64,000 bases of DNA from CAYYNP01 sp964472545 (GCA_964472545.1 CAYYNP010000012.1:7630-71629), one strand, 5' to 3'. Positions 16,667 to 25,873 are shown, numbered from the stretch's first letter. Translations and numbers: made by a program. The notes: generated by a model not told the origin, from the letters alone.

Positions 16667-19600
16667 ATGGCGGATTCCAAAATGAACTCCAACACACATC
16701 GGCCCGACGGCGACCGGATGAGGAACGCGCGCGAAGACAAGGGCTGCTGCACTACCGGGAACTGTGGCGGCATGAACCGGCGGCAGTTCGTCGCTCTCGG
16801 CGGCGCCGCGGTCGCTGCGGCGGCCGCGTCGAGTGCGCTGCCCACGATGGCCGGGCCGTTCGAGACCAACGAGTATCTCGAGACGATCCCCATCGACAAG
16901 AAGCTCGATCCGGCCTGGGTCCGCTCGCTCTTCGCCCGGGGTGAGAAGCAGGTATACACCGACCGCAAGGCCCTGGAGCAGATCGGCATGCCGGTCGGCG
17001 GGCTGTTTGCCGGCACGGTCTATCTTTCCGGCGACGGACGGTTGTGGCTGTGGGACGTCTTCAACCGCAACCAGAACGGCATCCTGCCCCGCAACGCCGC
17101 GCTGCCGGAGGGGATCGGCGTGGGCGGCAACAACAACATGCGAGGGCTGAACTACCTGGCACCCGCCCCGCTCACGCAGCCGTTTCAGATCGGATTCGCA
17201 GTGAAAGTCGCCGATGCCGAGTTCCCGCTCGACGCATCCGGCTTCGACCAGATACGTTTCGACGGCCGCTATCCCATCGGGCGCGTATCGTATCGCGACG
17301 CAGAGTGCCCGGTCGACGTACAACTCGAAGCCTTCTCGCCGTTCATCCCGCTCTCCGCCGACGACTCCTCGCTGCCGGCCACGGTGATGAGCTTCCGCGT
17401 GAAGAACACCGGCAACGAAGCGGTCGACGCCGACTTGATTGGCCACCTGCAGAATGCCGTATGCGTGGAGACGAAGTCGCAGCAGACCGGCCGGCTTCGC
17501 AACCGCGTGCTACACGGCCAGGGCCTCACCACGCTGGCCTGCTCGGCCGAACCACCGCCGAAGCCCAACCCCGACGAACTGCGGCCCGACGTCACGTTCG
17601 ACGACTTCGAGCGCACCAAGTACGAAACCTGGACCACCGAGGGCACGGCATTCGGCGAGGGGCCGGTGGCAAAGAAGGAGATCCCCGACTATCAGGGCGA
17701 CGTCGGCGGCCAGGGCGATCGGGTCGTCAACAGCCACGCCTCGGCGCCCGGCGGCGACGTGGTCGAGAAGGACGGCCAGGTCGGCACGCTCACCAGCCGC
17801 TCCTTCAAGATCGAGCGGCGTTTCATCCGCTTCTTCATCGGCGGCGGGTCGCACAAGGATCGCACGTGCGTCAACTTATTGGTCGACGGCAAGGTCGTCG
17901 CTTCGGCGACCGGCCGCAACGACAACCGCATGTTTCGCACGGCGTTTAACGTCGCGCAGTTCGAGGGCAAGGAGGCTCGGCTGCAGGTCGTCGATCAATT
18001 CCGCCAGGGCTGGGGCAACATCGGCATCGACGAGATCGTCTTCACCGACCGCCCGCTGACCGACACGGCGCTAGAACAGCAACGCGACTTCGGCACGATG
18101 GCGTTGGCGTTGCTGGAGACGACCGGCCCGAACGTGTGCGGCCGGGCGAACGTCGCCGCCGGTGACGACTGCACCAACGACACGGCCGATCTCTCGGCAG
18201 AACTCGTCGGCGACCTGCGCCGCAAGCTGCACCTCGAACCGGGCCAGGAGCAGACGGTCGACTTCGTCGTCACCTGGCACTTCCCCAACCAGCGGATCGG
18301 CTCGGTAGGCAACGTACAGGTCGGCCGTTGGTACGCGTCGCGGTTCGACTCGGCCGTCGACGTGGCCAGCTACATGGCAGCGAACTTGCAGCGGCTCGCC
18401 GCCGACACCCGCAAGTGGGTCGAAACCTGGTACGACTCGACGCTGCCCTACTGGCTCTTGGACCGCACGATGGCCAACACCTCGACGCTGGCCACCACCA
18501 CCTGCCACCGCTTTGCCGACGGCCGCTTCTGGGCGTGGGAAGGCATCGGTTGCTGCTACGGCACCTGTACGCACGTCTGGCACTACGCCCAGGCCCCGGG
18601 CCGTCTGTTTCCGGAGATCGAACGACTCGAGCGCGAGCGGGTCAACTTCGGCATCGGCCAACACGCCGACGGCGGCATCGGCATGCGGACCCGGCTGGCC
18701 GACGCGAACGAACATGCCGACGACGGCCACTGCGGCCGCGTGCTGGGCGTGTTGCGCGAGCATCAGATGTCGGCCGACGACGGCTTTCTCCGCCGGCTTT
18801 GGCCCAATGTAAAACGCGCGATCGAGTTCATGATCCGCCGCGACGCCAACGCCGACGGCATGCTCGAAGGCGCCCAACCCAACACGCTCGACGCCAATTG
18901 GTACGGCAAGATCAGCTACATCAGTTCGCTCTACCTGGCGATGCTCAAGGCGGGCGAAGCGATGGCCGCCGATATGGGCGACCAGCCGCTGGCCGAGCAA
19001 TGCCGCGAAATCGCCAAACGCGGCGAGCAGTCGATCCTCGAAACGTTCAACGGCGAGTACTTCATCCAGATCGAAGACCCGAACCACAAGGACAAGATCG
19101 GCATCGGCTCCGGCTGCTATATCGATCAGGTCTTCGGCCAAACCTGGGCCCATTGGGTCGGCCTGGGGCGGCTCTTCGACCGCGAGAAACAACTCTCGGC
19201 ACTGCGGGCGCTCTGGAAATACAGCTTCGTGCCCGACGTGGGCCCCTTCCGCGAGCGGTTCGTGCCGGGACGCTGGTACGCCACCGCCGGCAACGCGGGC
19301 TTGATCATGTGTTCTTGGCCCAAAGGCGGAAAGAACCCGGCCTTCAAGCGGCACTGGCAATACGGCTACTTCAACGAGTGCATGACCGGCTTCGAGTATC
19401 AGGCCGCCGCCCATATGATCTGGGAAGGCCTCGATCAGGCCGATCTGCTGCAAGACGGCCTGGCGATCGCCCGGGCGATCCACGACCGCTACGATGCGGC
19501 TCTGCGAAATCCGTACAACGAGATCGAGTGCAGCGACCACTATTCCCGCGCGATGGCCAGTTTCGGCGTCTATCAGGCCGTCTGCGGCTTCAACTGCCAC

Positions 19601-19927
19601 GGCCCCGACGGCCACCTCGAATTCGCCCCGCGTGTGGCCCGGGATGATTTTCGCGCGGCGTTCACCTCGGCCGAAGGTTGGGGCACGATCACGTTGGCTC
19701 GCAGCAACAACCGGCAGACCAACACGGTCGAGGTCAAACACGGCCGTCTGCGGTTGAAGACGGTAACGGTTGCCGTTGAAAAACTGACGCCGAGTGCAGT
19801 CAGAGCCACGGCCGGCGGCAAGGACGTTCCGACGACGTTGAAGGTCGAGGACGGATTCGCCCGGATCGAGTTGGAGCGGGAAGTTACACTTGCCGAGGGG
19901 CAATCGTTGGAGGTGGAGTTCTCGTAG
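16667..19927 (+). CDS. Tat-exported GH116-like glycosidase (GBA2 family) with inserted beta-sandwich
   Basis: This 1,086-residue protein has a Tat-like signal, NRRQFVALGGAA at about 36-60, after an unusual 35-residue Cys-containing leader (CCTTGNC). Residues about 85-300 resemble the GH116 N-terminal domain (IGMPVGGLFAGTVYLSGDGR, WLWDVFNRNQ). Residues about 310-465 are an inserted beta-sandwich (FDDFERTKYETW, GTLTSRSFKIERRFIRFFIGG, GNIGIDEIVFTD) of levanase-C or sugar-binding type. Residues about 490-960 are the alpha/alpha barrel, with ADGRFWAWEGIGCCYGTCTH, ANEHADDGHCGRVLG and LEGAQPNTLDANWYG, the NTxD-type motif of the family. It should cleave beta-glucosides or glucosylceramide-like substrates outside the cytoplasm. 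A later ATG at 16772 is an alternative start. Confidence 0.82.
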   Translation: MADSKMNSNTHRPDGDRMRNAREDKGCCTTGNCGGMNRRQFVALGGAAVAAAAASSALPTMAGPFETNEYLETIPIDKKLDPAWVRSLFARGEKQVYTDRKALEQIGMPVGGLFAGTVYLSGDGRLWLWDVFNRNQNGILPRNAALPEGIGVGGNNNMRGLNYLAPAPLTQPFQIGFAVKVADAEFPLDASGFDQIRFDGRYPIGRVSYRDAECPVDVQLEAFSPFIPLSADDSSLPATVMSFRVKNTGNEAVDADLIGHLQNAVCVETKSQQTGRLRNRVLHGQGLTTLACSAEPPPKPNPDELRPDVTFDDFERTKYETWTTEGTAFGEGPVAKKEIPDYQGDVGGQGDRVVNSHASAPGGDVVEKDGQVGTLTSRSFKIERRFIRFFIGGGSHKDRTCVNLLVDGKVVASATGRNDNRMFRTAFNVAQFEGKEARLQVVDQFRQGWGNIGIDEIVFTDRPLTDTALEQQRDFGTMALALLETTGPNVCGRANVAAGDDCTNDTADLSAELVGDLRRKLHLEPGQEQTVDFVVTWHFPNQRIGSVGNVQVGRWYASRFDSAVDVASYMAANLQRLAADTRKWVETWYDSTLPYWLLDRTMANTSTLATTTCHRFADGRFWAWEGIGCCYGTCTHVWHYAQAPGRLFPEIERLERERVNFGIGQHADGGIGMRTRLADANEHADDGHCGRVLGVLREHQMSADDGFLRRLWPNVKRAIEFMIRRDANADGMLEGAQPNTLDANWYGKISYISSLYLAMLKAGEAMAADMGDQPLAEQCREIAKRGEQSILETFNGEYFIQIEDPNHKDKIGIGSGCYIDQVFGQTWAHWVGLGRLFDREKQLSALRALWKYSFVPDVGPFRERFVPGRWYATAGNAGLIMCSWPKGGKNPAFKRHWQYGYFNECMTGFEYQAAAHMIWEGLDQADLLQDGLAIARAIHDRYDAALRNPYNEIECSDHYSRAMASFGVYQAVCGFNCHGPDGHLEFAPRVARDDFRAAFTSAEGWGTITLARSNNRQTNTVEVKHGRLRLKTVTVAVEKLTPSAVRATAGGKDVPTTLKVEDGFARIELEREVTLAEGQSLEVEFS

Positions 19928-19986
19928 ACGCATCAAACGTATTCTCCTGCCATAATCACAAACTCGACTACCAAGGAGCCACATCG

Positions 19987-20886
19987 ATGACGAACCGAAG
20001 ACGATTCCCTCTTTGCGAGATCACCTGCGCCCTTTTGGCACTTGTGATTCTCCTCTGCGTTACCACGCCCGCACAGGCCGTGGGTAGCGCTCCGGTAGGC
20101 CAGCCGCACGTCTACAAGACCGTCGGCGAACGGAAGTTGACGCTCTACATCACGAATCCCGACGACTGGAAGCCAACCGATAGCCGGCCCGCGGTCGTCT
20201 TCTTCCACGGCGGCGGCTGGGTCGGCGGCAAGCCGGGGCAGTTCACCGAGCACAGCAAGTACTTCGCCTCCCGCGGCATGGTCGCCGTACAGGTCCAGTA
20301 CCGTTTGCTGAGCGGCAAGCCGAAGGACCCGCCGGCGATCTGCATCCAGGACGCCAAGAGTTCCATGCGTTGGGTCCGCGGCCGGGCGGAGAAGCTCGGG
20401 ATCGATCCCAAACGCATCGCCTCCGGCGGCGGCTCCGCGGGCGGACATCTGGCCGCCTTCGTGGGCATGGCCGATGGGATCGACGACCCGAACGACGACC
20501 TGACCGTCTCGGCCAAGTCGAACGCCATGCTCTTGTTCAACCCGGTCTTCGACAACGGCCCCGGCGGCTACGGCCACGCGCGGGTGGGCGACCGCTACCG
20601 CGAGTTCTCCCCGGTCCACAACCTCACCGACGACGACCCGCCGGCGATCGTTTTCCTCGGCACCAACGACAAGTTGATCCCTGTGAAGACCGCCACCGAC
20701 TTCAAAGCCGCCACGGAAAAGGCCGGCATCCGCTGCGAACTGCTGCTGTTCGACGGCAAGCCCCACGGCTTTTTCAACCACGGCCGTTTCGAGAACAAGC
20801 CGTACTGCGAGACCGTCATCGCGGCCGACAAGTTCCTCGCGGCGTTGGGCTGGCTGGAAGGCTCGCCGACGCTCGAGGCCCCGTAG
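19987..20886 (+). CDS. Secreted alpha/beta hydrolase, esterase/lipase
   Basis: This 299-residue protein has AAGGAG about 10 bases before its ATG and a signal peptide ending near AQA (residue about 32). The alpha/beta hydrolase-3 features are all present: HGGGW oxyanion hole at about 74, GGGSAGG nucleophile elbow (Ser about 150), FLGTNDKLIP with the acid (Asp about 227), and GKPHGFFNH with the catalytic His. This is the carboxylesterase/BD-FAE-like family often found with polysaccharide-degrading enzymes, where it removes acetyl or feruloyl groups. It lies 60 bases after the GH116-like gene and 85 bases before the propeller protein, all on the plus strand. Confidence 0.88.
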   Translation: MTNRRRFPLCEITCALLALVILLCVTTPAQAVGSAPVGQPHVYKTVGERKLTLYITNPDDWKPTDSRPAVVFFHGGGWVGGKPGQFTEHSKYFASRGMVAVQVQYRLLSGKPKDPPAICIQDAKSSMRWVRGRAEKLGIDPKRIASGGGSAGGHLAAFVGMADGIDDPNDDLTVSAKSNAMLLFNPVFDNGPGGYGHARVGDRYREFSPVHNLTDDDPPAIVFLGTNDKLIPVKTATDFKAATEKAGIRCELLLFDGKPHGFFNHGRFENKPYCETVIAADKFLAALGWLEGSPTLEAP

Positions 20887-20970
20887 TCCCTTCGCCCCGT
20901 GATCCGGCGCATCCCGACCTGTGACTGTACGACGTTGGGCCAACGTGCCTCGTTAATGGAGGAGTAACTC

Positions 20971-23900
20971 ATGCAGACAACAGATTCCCTTCGCCCAAAG
21001 TCGGTTGCCCTCGCGGTTTTCTTGGGCCTTGGCACCCTAATGGTGACGCTGGCTCCGGCCGCCGTGGCCGGCCCGGCGGATGAGGCCGAGCGGATCGCTG
21101 CGTTGGCCAACTTCCACGGTGGCCTGGTGATCCACGTCGGCTGCGGGGACGGGAAACTCACCGCGGCTCTGCGCCTGGCGGACAACTGCGTCGTCCATGG
21201 ATTGCAGCCCGACGCGGAACGGGTCGAAACGGCGCGGGCGGCCATCCGTGCGGCCGGCAAGTACGGCCCGGTGTCCGTCATGCACTACGGCGGGAAAACC
21301 CTCCCCTACGTCGACAACCTGGCGACACTCGTCGTCTGCGAGGACGCCGGTGTGATTGAGCCGGGCGAACTGATGCGCGTGCTGCGGCCCTTCGGCGCCT
21401 TGGCAGTCAAGCAAGACGGCCGGTGGACGGTGACGTTCAAGCCTCAACTGTCGGGCACCGACCAGTGGGAGCAGCATTATCACGGCGCGGACAACAACGC
21501 TGTGGCCCAGGACACGGTCGTCGGCCCGCCCCGGCGGTATCAATGGCTGGGCGAGCCTAAGTGGCAACGATCCCACCTAGCGATGCCTTCGATCAACAGC
21601 ATGATCTCGACGAATGGGCGCCTGTTTACCGTTGAGGACCTGGCTTCCGCCGAACACCCGGCGCTGCCGGGCAAGCAGGCGCTCGTGGCCCGAGACGCCT
21701 ACAACGGGGTCGTCCTCTGGCGGGTCACGTTCTCCGATTGGCACCCGACCTACATCCGCAACAAGGAGATGCCCGTGCAGATCCAGCGGCGGCTCGCCGC
21801 CGTAGGCGACACGGTCTATTGCACGCCCGGCTACTCGGCGCCGATTACCGAGTTCGATGCGGCGACGGGCGCCATCGTCAAGACGCACACGTCGACCGCG
21901 GGCACGATGGAGTTCGTACACGACCGGGGCATTCTGTACGTCGTCACGGGCGACCAGTCCGACATCTCGGAAGCCCATGCGGACCTCGCGCGCTCGGCGT
22001 TGAACAAGAGCATGTTTCGGCGCGAGGCGTACGGACCGATCATCAAACGCCCCGCCGATCCGAAGAACGACATCTTGGCTATCGACGCCGAGTCGTCCAA
22101 CCAGCTTTGGAGAGTTTCCGCAGCCGACACGAAAGGCTACGAGGGGGCGACGCTCGGGGTGATCGGCGATTGCGTGGTGTTTGCCACTTCGACGGAACTC
22201 GTTTGCCTGGACCGCGGTAGCTGCGAGACACGCTGGCGCGTGCCCGCCCAGATTGTGCTGAAAGGCCCGGCGGGCATTGCGGCCTCGCTGGTGCTTTCGG
22301 ATCGCGGTGCCTATCTGGCCGACTCCGAGCGGCTGCGGGCGTTCCGCTTGGCCGACGGCAAGCTGCTCTGGGAGGCGCCCGCCACGATCAACCATCACAA
22401 GCCGCCGGATGTGTTCGTGGCAAACGGCCTCGTCTGGGCGGCCGCCTATAGCGGCTCGACGGGGCGGCCGGCGCCGGAACTGGGGCTCACGCGCATGGGC
22501 GTCAGCGGCTTCGATCCGGAAACGGGAAGATTGGTCAAGAAGATCGATCAGACCGTGCTCGGCCCCATGGGCCACGACCGTTGTTATCGGAACCGAATCA
22601 CGACCCGATACTACATCAACACCGTGACCGGCGGCAGCGATTTTCTCGATCTGAATTCCTCGACGGAGTTACCCAATCCCTGGATCCGCAGCACCTGTGG
22701 CATCGGCCCGTTGCCCTGTAACGGCCTCTACTATGTGGGGCCGCCGTCCTGTGCGTGCTGCAACAGCGTGATGCTCAACGGCATGAACGCGATGGCGGCG
22801 GAACCGGGGCTCACCACATCGGACCAGCCCATCGACGTGAGCGTGGATGGCACGCTTGAGAAGGGGCCTTCCTTCTCCGAAATCGAGAACTTGAACTTCC
22901 CGAATTCGGATGCCCCGGACGATTGGCCCGCCTATCGGCACGACAACACTCGGGCGGGAACGACGAAGAGCAAAGTCCCGGCCGTGCTGGGCAAGCGCTG
23001 GGAAACGAAGCTCGGCAGCCGCGTCAGCGCGCCGGTCATCGCCGACGGCATGGTGTTTGCAGCGGACGTCGACGGGCACGCCGTGTGTGCGATGAATGCT
23101 GCCAACGGGAAGGTCGTTTGGCGGTTCACGGCCGAGGGACGCGTCGACTCGCCCCCGACGTATTATCGCGGCCTGCTGCTGTTCGGCTCCCGCGACGGAT
23201 CGGCCTATTGCCTGCGTGCCGCCGACGGGAAACTCGCCTGGCGATTCCGCCCGCTGAAGCCGCGGCTGATCTGTGCCTACGGACAGCCGGAATCGGCGTG
23301 GCCGATCTGCGGTAGCATCCTCATCCGCAATGGGCTGGCGTATTTCGCCGCCGGGAGAAACTCCTTCACCGACGGCGGCATCTTCCTGTACGCCCTCGAC
23401 CCGCGCTCCGGCCAAGTCGTCCATCAGCGGCACATGCACGGCCCCTACGGCGAGAACGGCTTCCCCATCGACAACCGGGAGGTCGTCAAGGGTATGAGCA
23501 TCGAAGGATTCAAGGGCGACGTCTTCATCGCCGACGACAAGCTGCTCTATCTGCGGCATCAGGCCTTCAAACCGGACCTGTCGCCGGTCGCTCTGACCGA
23601 CGTCAAACAGCCGCACCTGATCCCCTCGCACGGTTTCCTCGAAGCGATCCCGCAGCACCGCTCGTTCTGGACCATCGACACCAAACTGCATTACGACATC
23701 CCCACCGGCCAAGGCGGCGTACACGGCGACATCCTGGTGATCGACGGCTCGCGCTTCTACGAGGTGCGGGGTTACACGCCCGGGCGGACCGCCTGGTTCG
23801 ATCCGCGGACCGGCGGCTACACGCTCTACGCGGGAACGTACGGCAAGCCGGCCAAGGCTTCGCCGGCCGCGGCGCGAGCGGGCGCCAACCGGCGCGCTCC

Positions 23901-24312
23901 CAAACCGGCCGCTGCCAGGCAGGACGCTACCAGGCAGGGCGCTACCAGGCAGGGCGCTACCAGGCAGGGCACGGGCAAGAACGCGCGGGCCAGAAACCGG
24001 GCCCCGCTGAACGTGGCCCCCTCGACGAAACTCTGGAGCAGCTCCATTCCGCTCACCGGCCATGCCATCGCACTGGCCGACGACGTGCTGTTCGTCGCGG
24101 GAACTCCCGTCGCGTTTCCTAAGCACGATTTGGCGAAGGCCTACGAGGGGAGAATGGGCGGCATCCTCTGGGCGGCCTCCGCTTCCACTGGAGAAAAGCT
24201 GGCCCAATACAGGCTCGACGCCCCGCCTGCATGGGACGGTCTGGCGGCCGCAAACGGCAAGCTCTTTCTTTCGCTCGCCGACGGACGCGTCGTGTGCATG
24301 GGCCCACAGTGA
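20971..24312 (+). CDS. Secreted PQQ-type beta-propeller with N-terminal methyltransferase-like domain
   Basis: This 1,113-residue protein has a strong GGAGGAG 6 bases before the ATG and a Sec signal (about residues 1-33, ending AVAG). Residues about 45-165 follow a class I methyltransferase: LVIHVGCGDGKL (motif I), VVHGLQPDAERVETAR (motif II, but the usual acidic residue that holds SAM ribose is Gln), LATLVVCEDAGVI and LMRVLRPFGALAV. Residues about 180-1110 are a PQQ-like propeller with repeats such as NGKVVWRFTAEGRV, GLLLFGSRDGSAYCLRAADGKLAWRF and YNGVVLWRV. A CXXCC-type GPPSCACCNSVM lies near residue 590. SAM is not expected outside the cytoplasm, so the head is probably a pseudoenzyme. A low-complexity ATRQG repeat lies near residues 981-1000. 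Confidence 0.82.
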   Translation: MQTTDSLRPKSVALAVFLGLGTLMVTLAPAAVAGPADEAERIAALANFHGGLVIHVGCGDGKLTAALRLADNCVVHGLQPDAERVETARAAIRAAGKYGPVSVMHYGGKTLPYVDNLATLVVCEDAGVIEPGELMRVLRPFGALAVKQDGRWTVTFKPQLSGTDQWEQHYHGADNNAVAQDTVVGPPRRYQWLGEPKWQRSHLAMPSINSMISTNGRLFTVEDLASAEHPALPGKQALVARDAYNGVVLWRVTFSDWHPTYIRNKEMPVQIQRRLAAVGDTVYCTPGYSAPITEFDAATGAIVKTHTSTAGTMEFVHDRGILYVVTGDQSDISEAHADLARSALNKSMFRREAYGPIIKRPADPKNDILAIDAESSNQLWRVSAADTKGYEGATLGVIGDCVVFATSTELVCLDRGSCETRWRVPAQIVLKGPAGIAASLVLSDRGAYLADSERLRAFRLADGKLLWEAPATINHHKPPDVFVANGLVWAAAYSGSTGRPAPELGLTRMGVSGFDPETGRLVKKIDQTVLGPMGHDRCYRNRITTRYYINTVTGGSDFLDLNSSTELPNPWIRSTCGIGPLPCNGLYYVGPPSCACCNSVMLNGMNAMAAEPGLTTSDQPIDVSVDGTLEKGPSFSEIENLNFPNSDAPDDWPAYRHDNTRAGTTKSKVPAVLGKRWETKLGSRVSAPVIADGMVFAADVDGHAVCAMNAANGKVVWRFTAEGRVDSPPTYYRGLLLFGSRDGSAYCLRAADGKLAWRFRPLKPRLICAYGQPESAWPICGSILIRNGLAYFAAGRNSFTDGGIFLYALDPRSGQVVHQRHMHGPYGENGFPIDNREVVKGMSIEGFKGDVFIADDKLLYLRHQAFKPDLSPVALTDVKQPHLIPSHGFLEAIPQHRSFWTIDTKLHYDIPTGQGGVHGDILVIDGSRFYEVRGYTPGRTAWFDPRTGGYTLYAGTYGKPAKASPAAARAGANRRAPKPAAARQDATRQGATRQGATRQGTGKNARARNRAPLNVAPSTKLWSSSIPLTGHAIALADDVLFVAGTPVAFPKHDLAKAYEGRMGGILWAASASTGEKLAQYRLDAPPAWDGLAAANGKLFLSLADGRVVCMGPQ
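23911..23970 (+). repeat. Four tandem 15-base repeats inside the propeller gene
   Basis: Units GCTGCCAGGCAGGAC, then three copies of GCTACCAGGCAGGGC, encode ARQDATRQGATRQGATRQG-like sequence in a basic linker between propeller blades. The three last copies are identical, so expansion looks recent. Confidence 0.9.
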
Positions 24313-24364
24313 GGACTTTTTGGGGTGTTGCCGTGTACGGTTGATCGGCGGCTAACGTCTTGCG

Positions 24365-24688
24365 CTAGACTTCCACCCAGTCGGGCTTTGGGCCGTCGTG
24401 CCGTATCCTCGCTCGGCAGCCGACGCAATACCAAAAGGCCGAAGCGCGATCCCACATGAACATCTGACCCTTCTCCTTTCCGCAACTCGGGCAGTCTCGT
24501 TCCTTGCTCTCGTCTTCCCAAGCGACGATTTCGCCGCCACACTCACTGCAAAACCAGTACGTGAATTCTGAGAACTCCTCGTCGATTGCCCACGTCATGC
24601 TGTCCTTGCCGCACTTGACGCATGGTTGCGTTGCCAATTCTCGCTCCGATCGTCGATAGGCGTTGCAGCGCGGCGCTAGCCCGATCAC
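24365..24688 (-). CDS. Small zinc-ribbon protein
   Basis: This 107-residue protein starts at the GTG at 24688, whose GTGA overlaps the TGA stop of the upstream lipoprotein frame (24685-24687), so the two are translationally coupled. It has four Cys pairs: PCVKCG, WFCSECGG, RDCPSCGK and WYCVGCRAR, consistent with two zinc ribbons or one rubredoxin-like pair. No membrane segment. The function is unknown. A later in-frame start may exist, but none keeps the first Cys pair. Confidence 0.7.
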   Translation of the reverse strand: MIGLAPRCNAYRRSERELATQPCVKCGKDSMTWAIDEEFSEFTYWFCSECGGEIVAWEDESKERDCPSCGKEKGQMFMWDRASAFWYCVGCRARIRHDGPKPDWVEV

Positions 24689-25176
24689 TCAGCGTCTTTC
24701 AGCACTTCGACCGAAAGACTACCGAAAGAACAACGGGCACCCGGCTTGACGGATCTCAGGTGACCTACCGCCCAGTTCGCGTCGGTCACCTCTTGCAGTA
24801 CGACAAGGCGCGACCCGTCTTCACGCTCGATCACCAGGCGAAACCCCGGCATAGCCGCGCTGTGATAGACGTTCTTACTCCAGTCCAGCGGCAATGTCGT
24901 GTTCTCGATGACGGTCCCATCCAAGGCCGGCATCTCGCTGAACTGATGAAGATCGACCACCGTCGGAGCGTTGTCCTCAGCGGCCGGTTCCGTCGGGGTG
25001 GGGTTTTCAACGGCGGGCTTGCCCGTGGTTTCCGCCTACTGCCGAGAGGCCGTCTTCCCAATACCGCTGCTCGTACCTTCAGCAGTCTTCTTCGGACCGT
25101 CGGCCTCTTGTTCGGCCGTTCCGCATCCAGCCACCACAACCATCAGAGCAGCTAACGCGAATTGTCGATGGCACAC
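24685..25176 (-). pseudogene. Lipoprotein gene interrupted by an in-frame TAG
   Basis: From a GTG at 25176 (AGGAG about 10 bases upstream) the frame reads VCHRQFALAALMVVVAGCG, a lipoprotein signal with an AGC lipobox and Cys at residue 18, then an Ala/Glu/Pro-rich linker. At 25036-25038 a TAG follows CAG. The same frame continues without another stop for 117 more codons, AETTGKPAVENPTPTEPAAEDN and then VVDLHQFSEMPALDGTVIEN to VLKDAE. The compositional continuity of the linker across the TAG says this was one protein of about 162 residues. It is either a nonsense mutation, a sequencing error or read-through. The downstream part can also start at GTG 24960. Confidence 0.75.
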
Positions 25177-25210
25177 GTTCTCGGTCTCCTGTGGATACGC
25201 TGGTTAGCTC

Positions 25211-25750
25211 TCATTTTCCGATGATCTCCAACACCTTCTTCTTGATTGTGGCAAAATCGCTCTTCGGATCAACGATGCCGTAATTGGCGTGCCCTGCTGC
25301 GGTCGTCTCGCCAACCGCGGCCGTCATCACGTTACCGTCGAAACAGCCCAACTCGAAATCCAGGATTCGCACCAGCTTGGGCTTAGTGTCTTTGGTCCAC
25401 ACACGGAAGCTGTAGGGACGTACGATGCCGTCCTTCTTCTCGGCCCGCTCGCGCGGACCCATGTTGTAGTGAACGTCTACCCGGTGTTTCTTCGTCGTGA
25501 AAGACCCAAGGCGCATCCACGCGAGTCTGCTTCCCGCCGCCTTGAACCTCGCCAAAGCAACGGCCGCGTGGTCCACGGCTTCCTGCTCTTTGCCCTTGGC
25601 AAACAACGCCTGGCACTTCCGGTAGTGCAGCATCGGATCGTCGGGAGCAGCCTTCAGCGCGGCTTCGATCTTGTCGAGGTCGGGCGGTGGTTTGTCCGCT
25701 GCGAGTAACGGCGTCGCCAGAACGGCGAACAAGAGTGTGAGTGTTTTCAT
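25211..25750 (-). CDS. Small secreted protein with TPR-like start
   Basis: This 179-residue protein has a Sec signal (MKTLTLLFAVLATPLLA, cleavage near 17). Residues about 20-70 form a TPR-like helical pair (DLDKIEAALKAAPDDPMLHYRKCQALFA; EQEAVDHAAVALARF). The rest is beta-rich: RVDVHYNMGPRER, RPYSFRVWTKDTKPKLVRILDFE, MTAAVGETTAAGHANYGIV and ends KKKVLEIIGK. I do not recognise the C-terminal family. It lies 34 bases upstream of the broken lipoprotein gene in the same orientation and may share its transcript. Confidence 0.7.
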   Translation of the reverse strand: MKTLTLLFAVLATPLLAADKPPPDLDKIEAALKAAPDDPMLHYRKCQALFAKGKEQEAVDHAAVALARFKAAGSRLAWMRLGSFTTKKHRVDVHYNMGPRERAEKKDGIVRPYSFRVWTKDTKPKLVRILDFELGCFDGNVMTAAVGETTAAGHANYGIVDPKSDFATIKKKVLEIIGK

Positions 25751-25793
25751 TGGGTCACTCGGGGCTGAGGGGTGACTACTGTTTATAGAGTGA

Positions 25794-25873
25794 GTAGGGT
25801 GCGTCTCGCCGCACCGCCGAACCGGTGGCCAAGCCGAACGGTAGATTCATGGTGCGTCGAGACGCACCCTACC
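25794..25873. repeat. REPIN-like pair, GTAGGGTGCGTCTCG family
   Basis: GTAGGGTGCGTCTCGCCGCACC and, 38 bases on, GGTGCGTCGAGACGCACCCTAC are each palindromic and mutually inverted. The same family occurs at 62133-62200 with a shorter spacer. It is REP-like and intergenic, and the right half lies close to the end of the HNH gene. Confidence 0.88.

Noticed and set aside
23911..23970. Tandem repeat as a mobile element end
   Set aside because: It is in frame, encodes a basic linker, and has no inverted partner.
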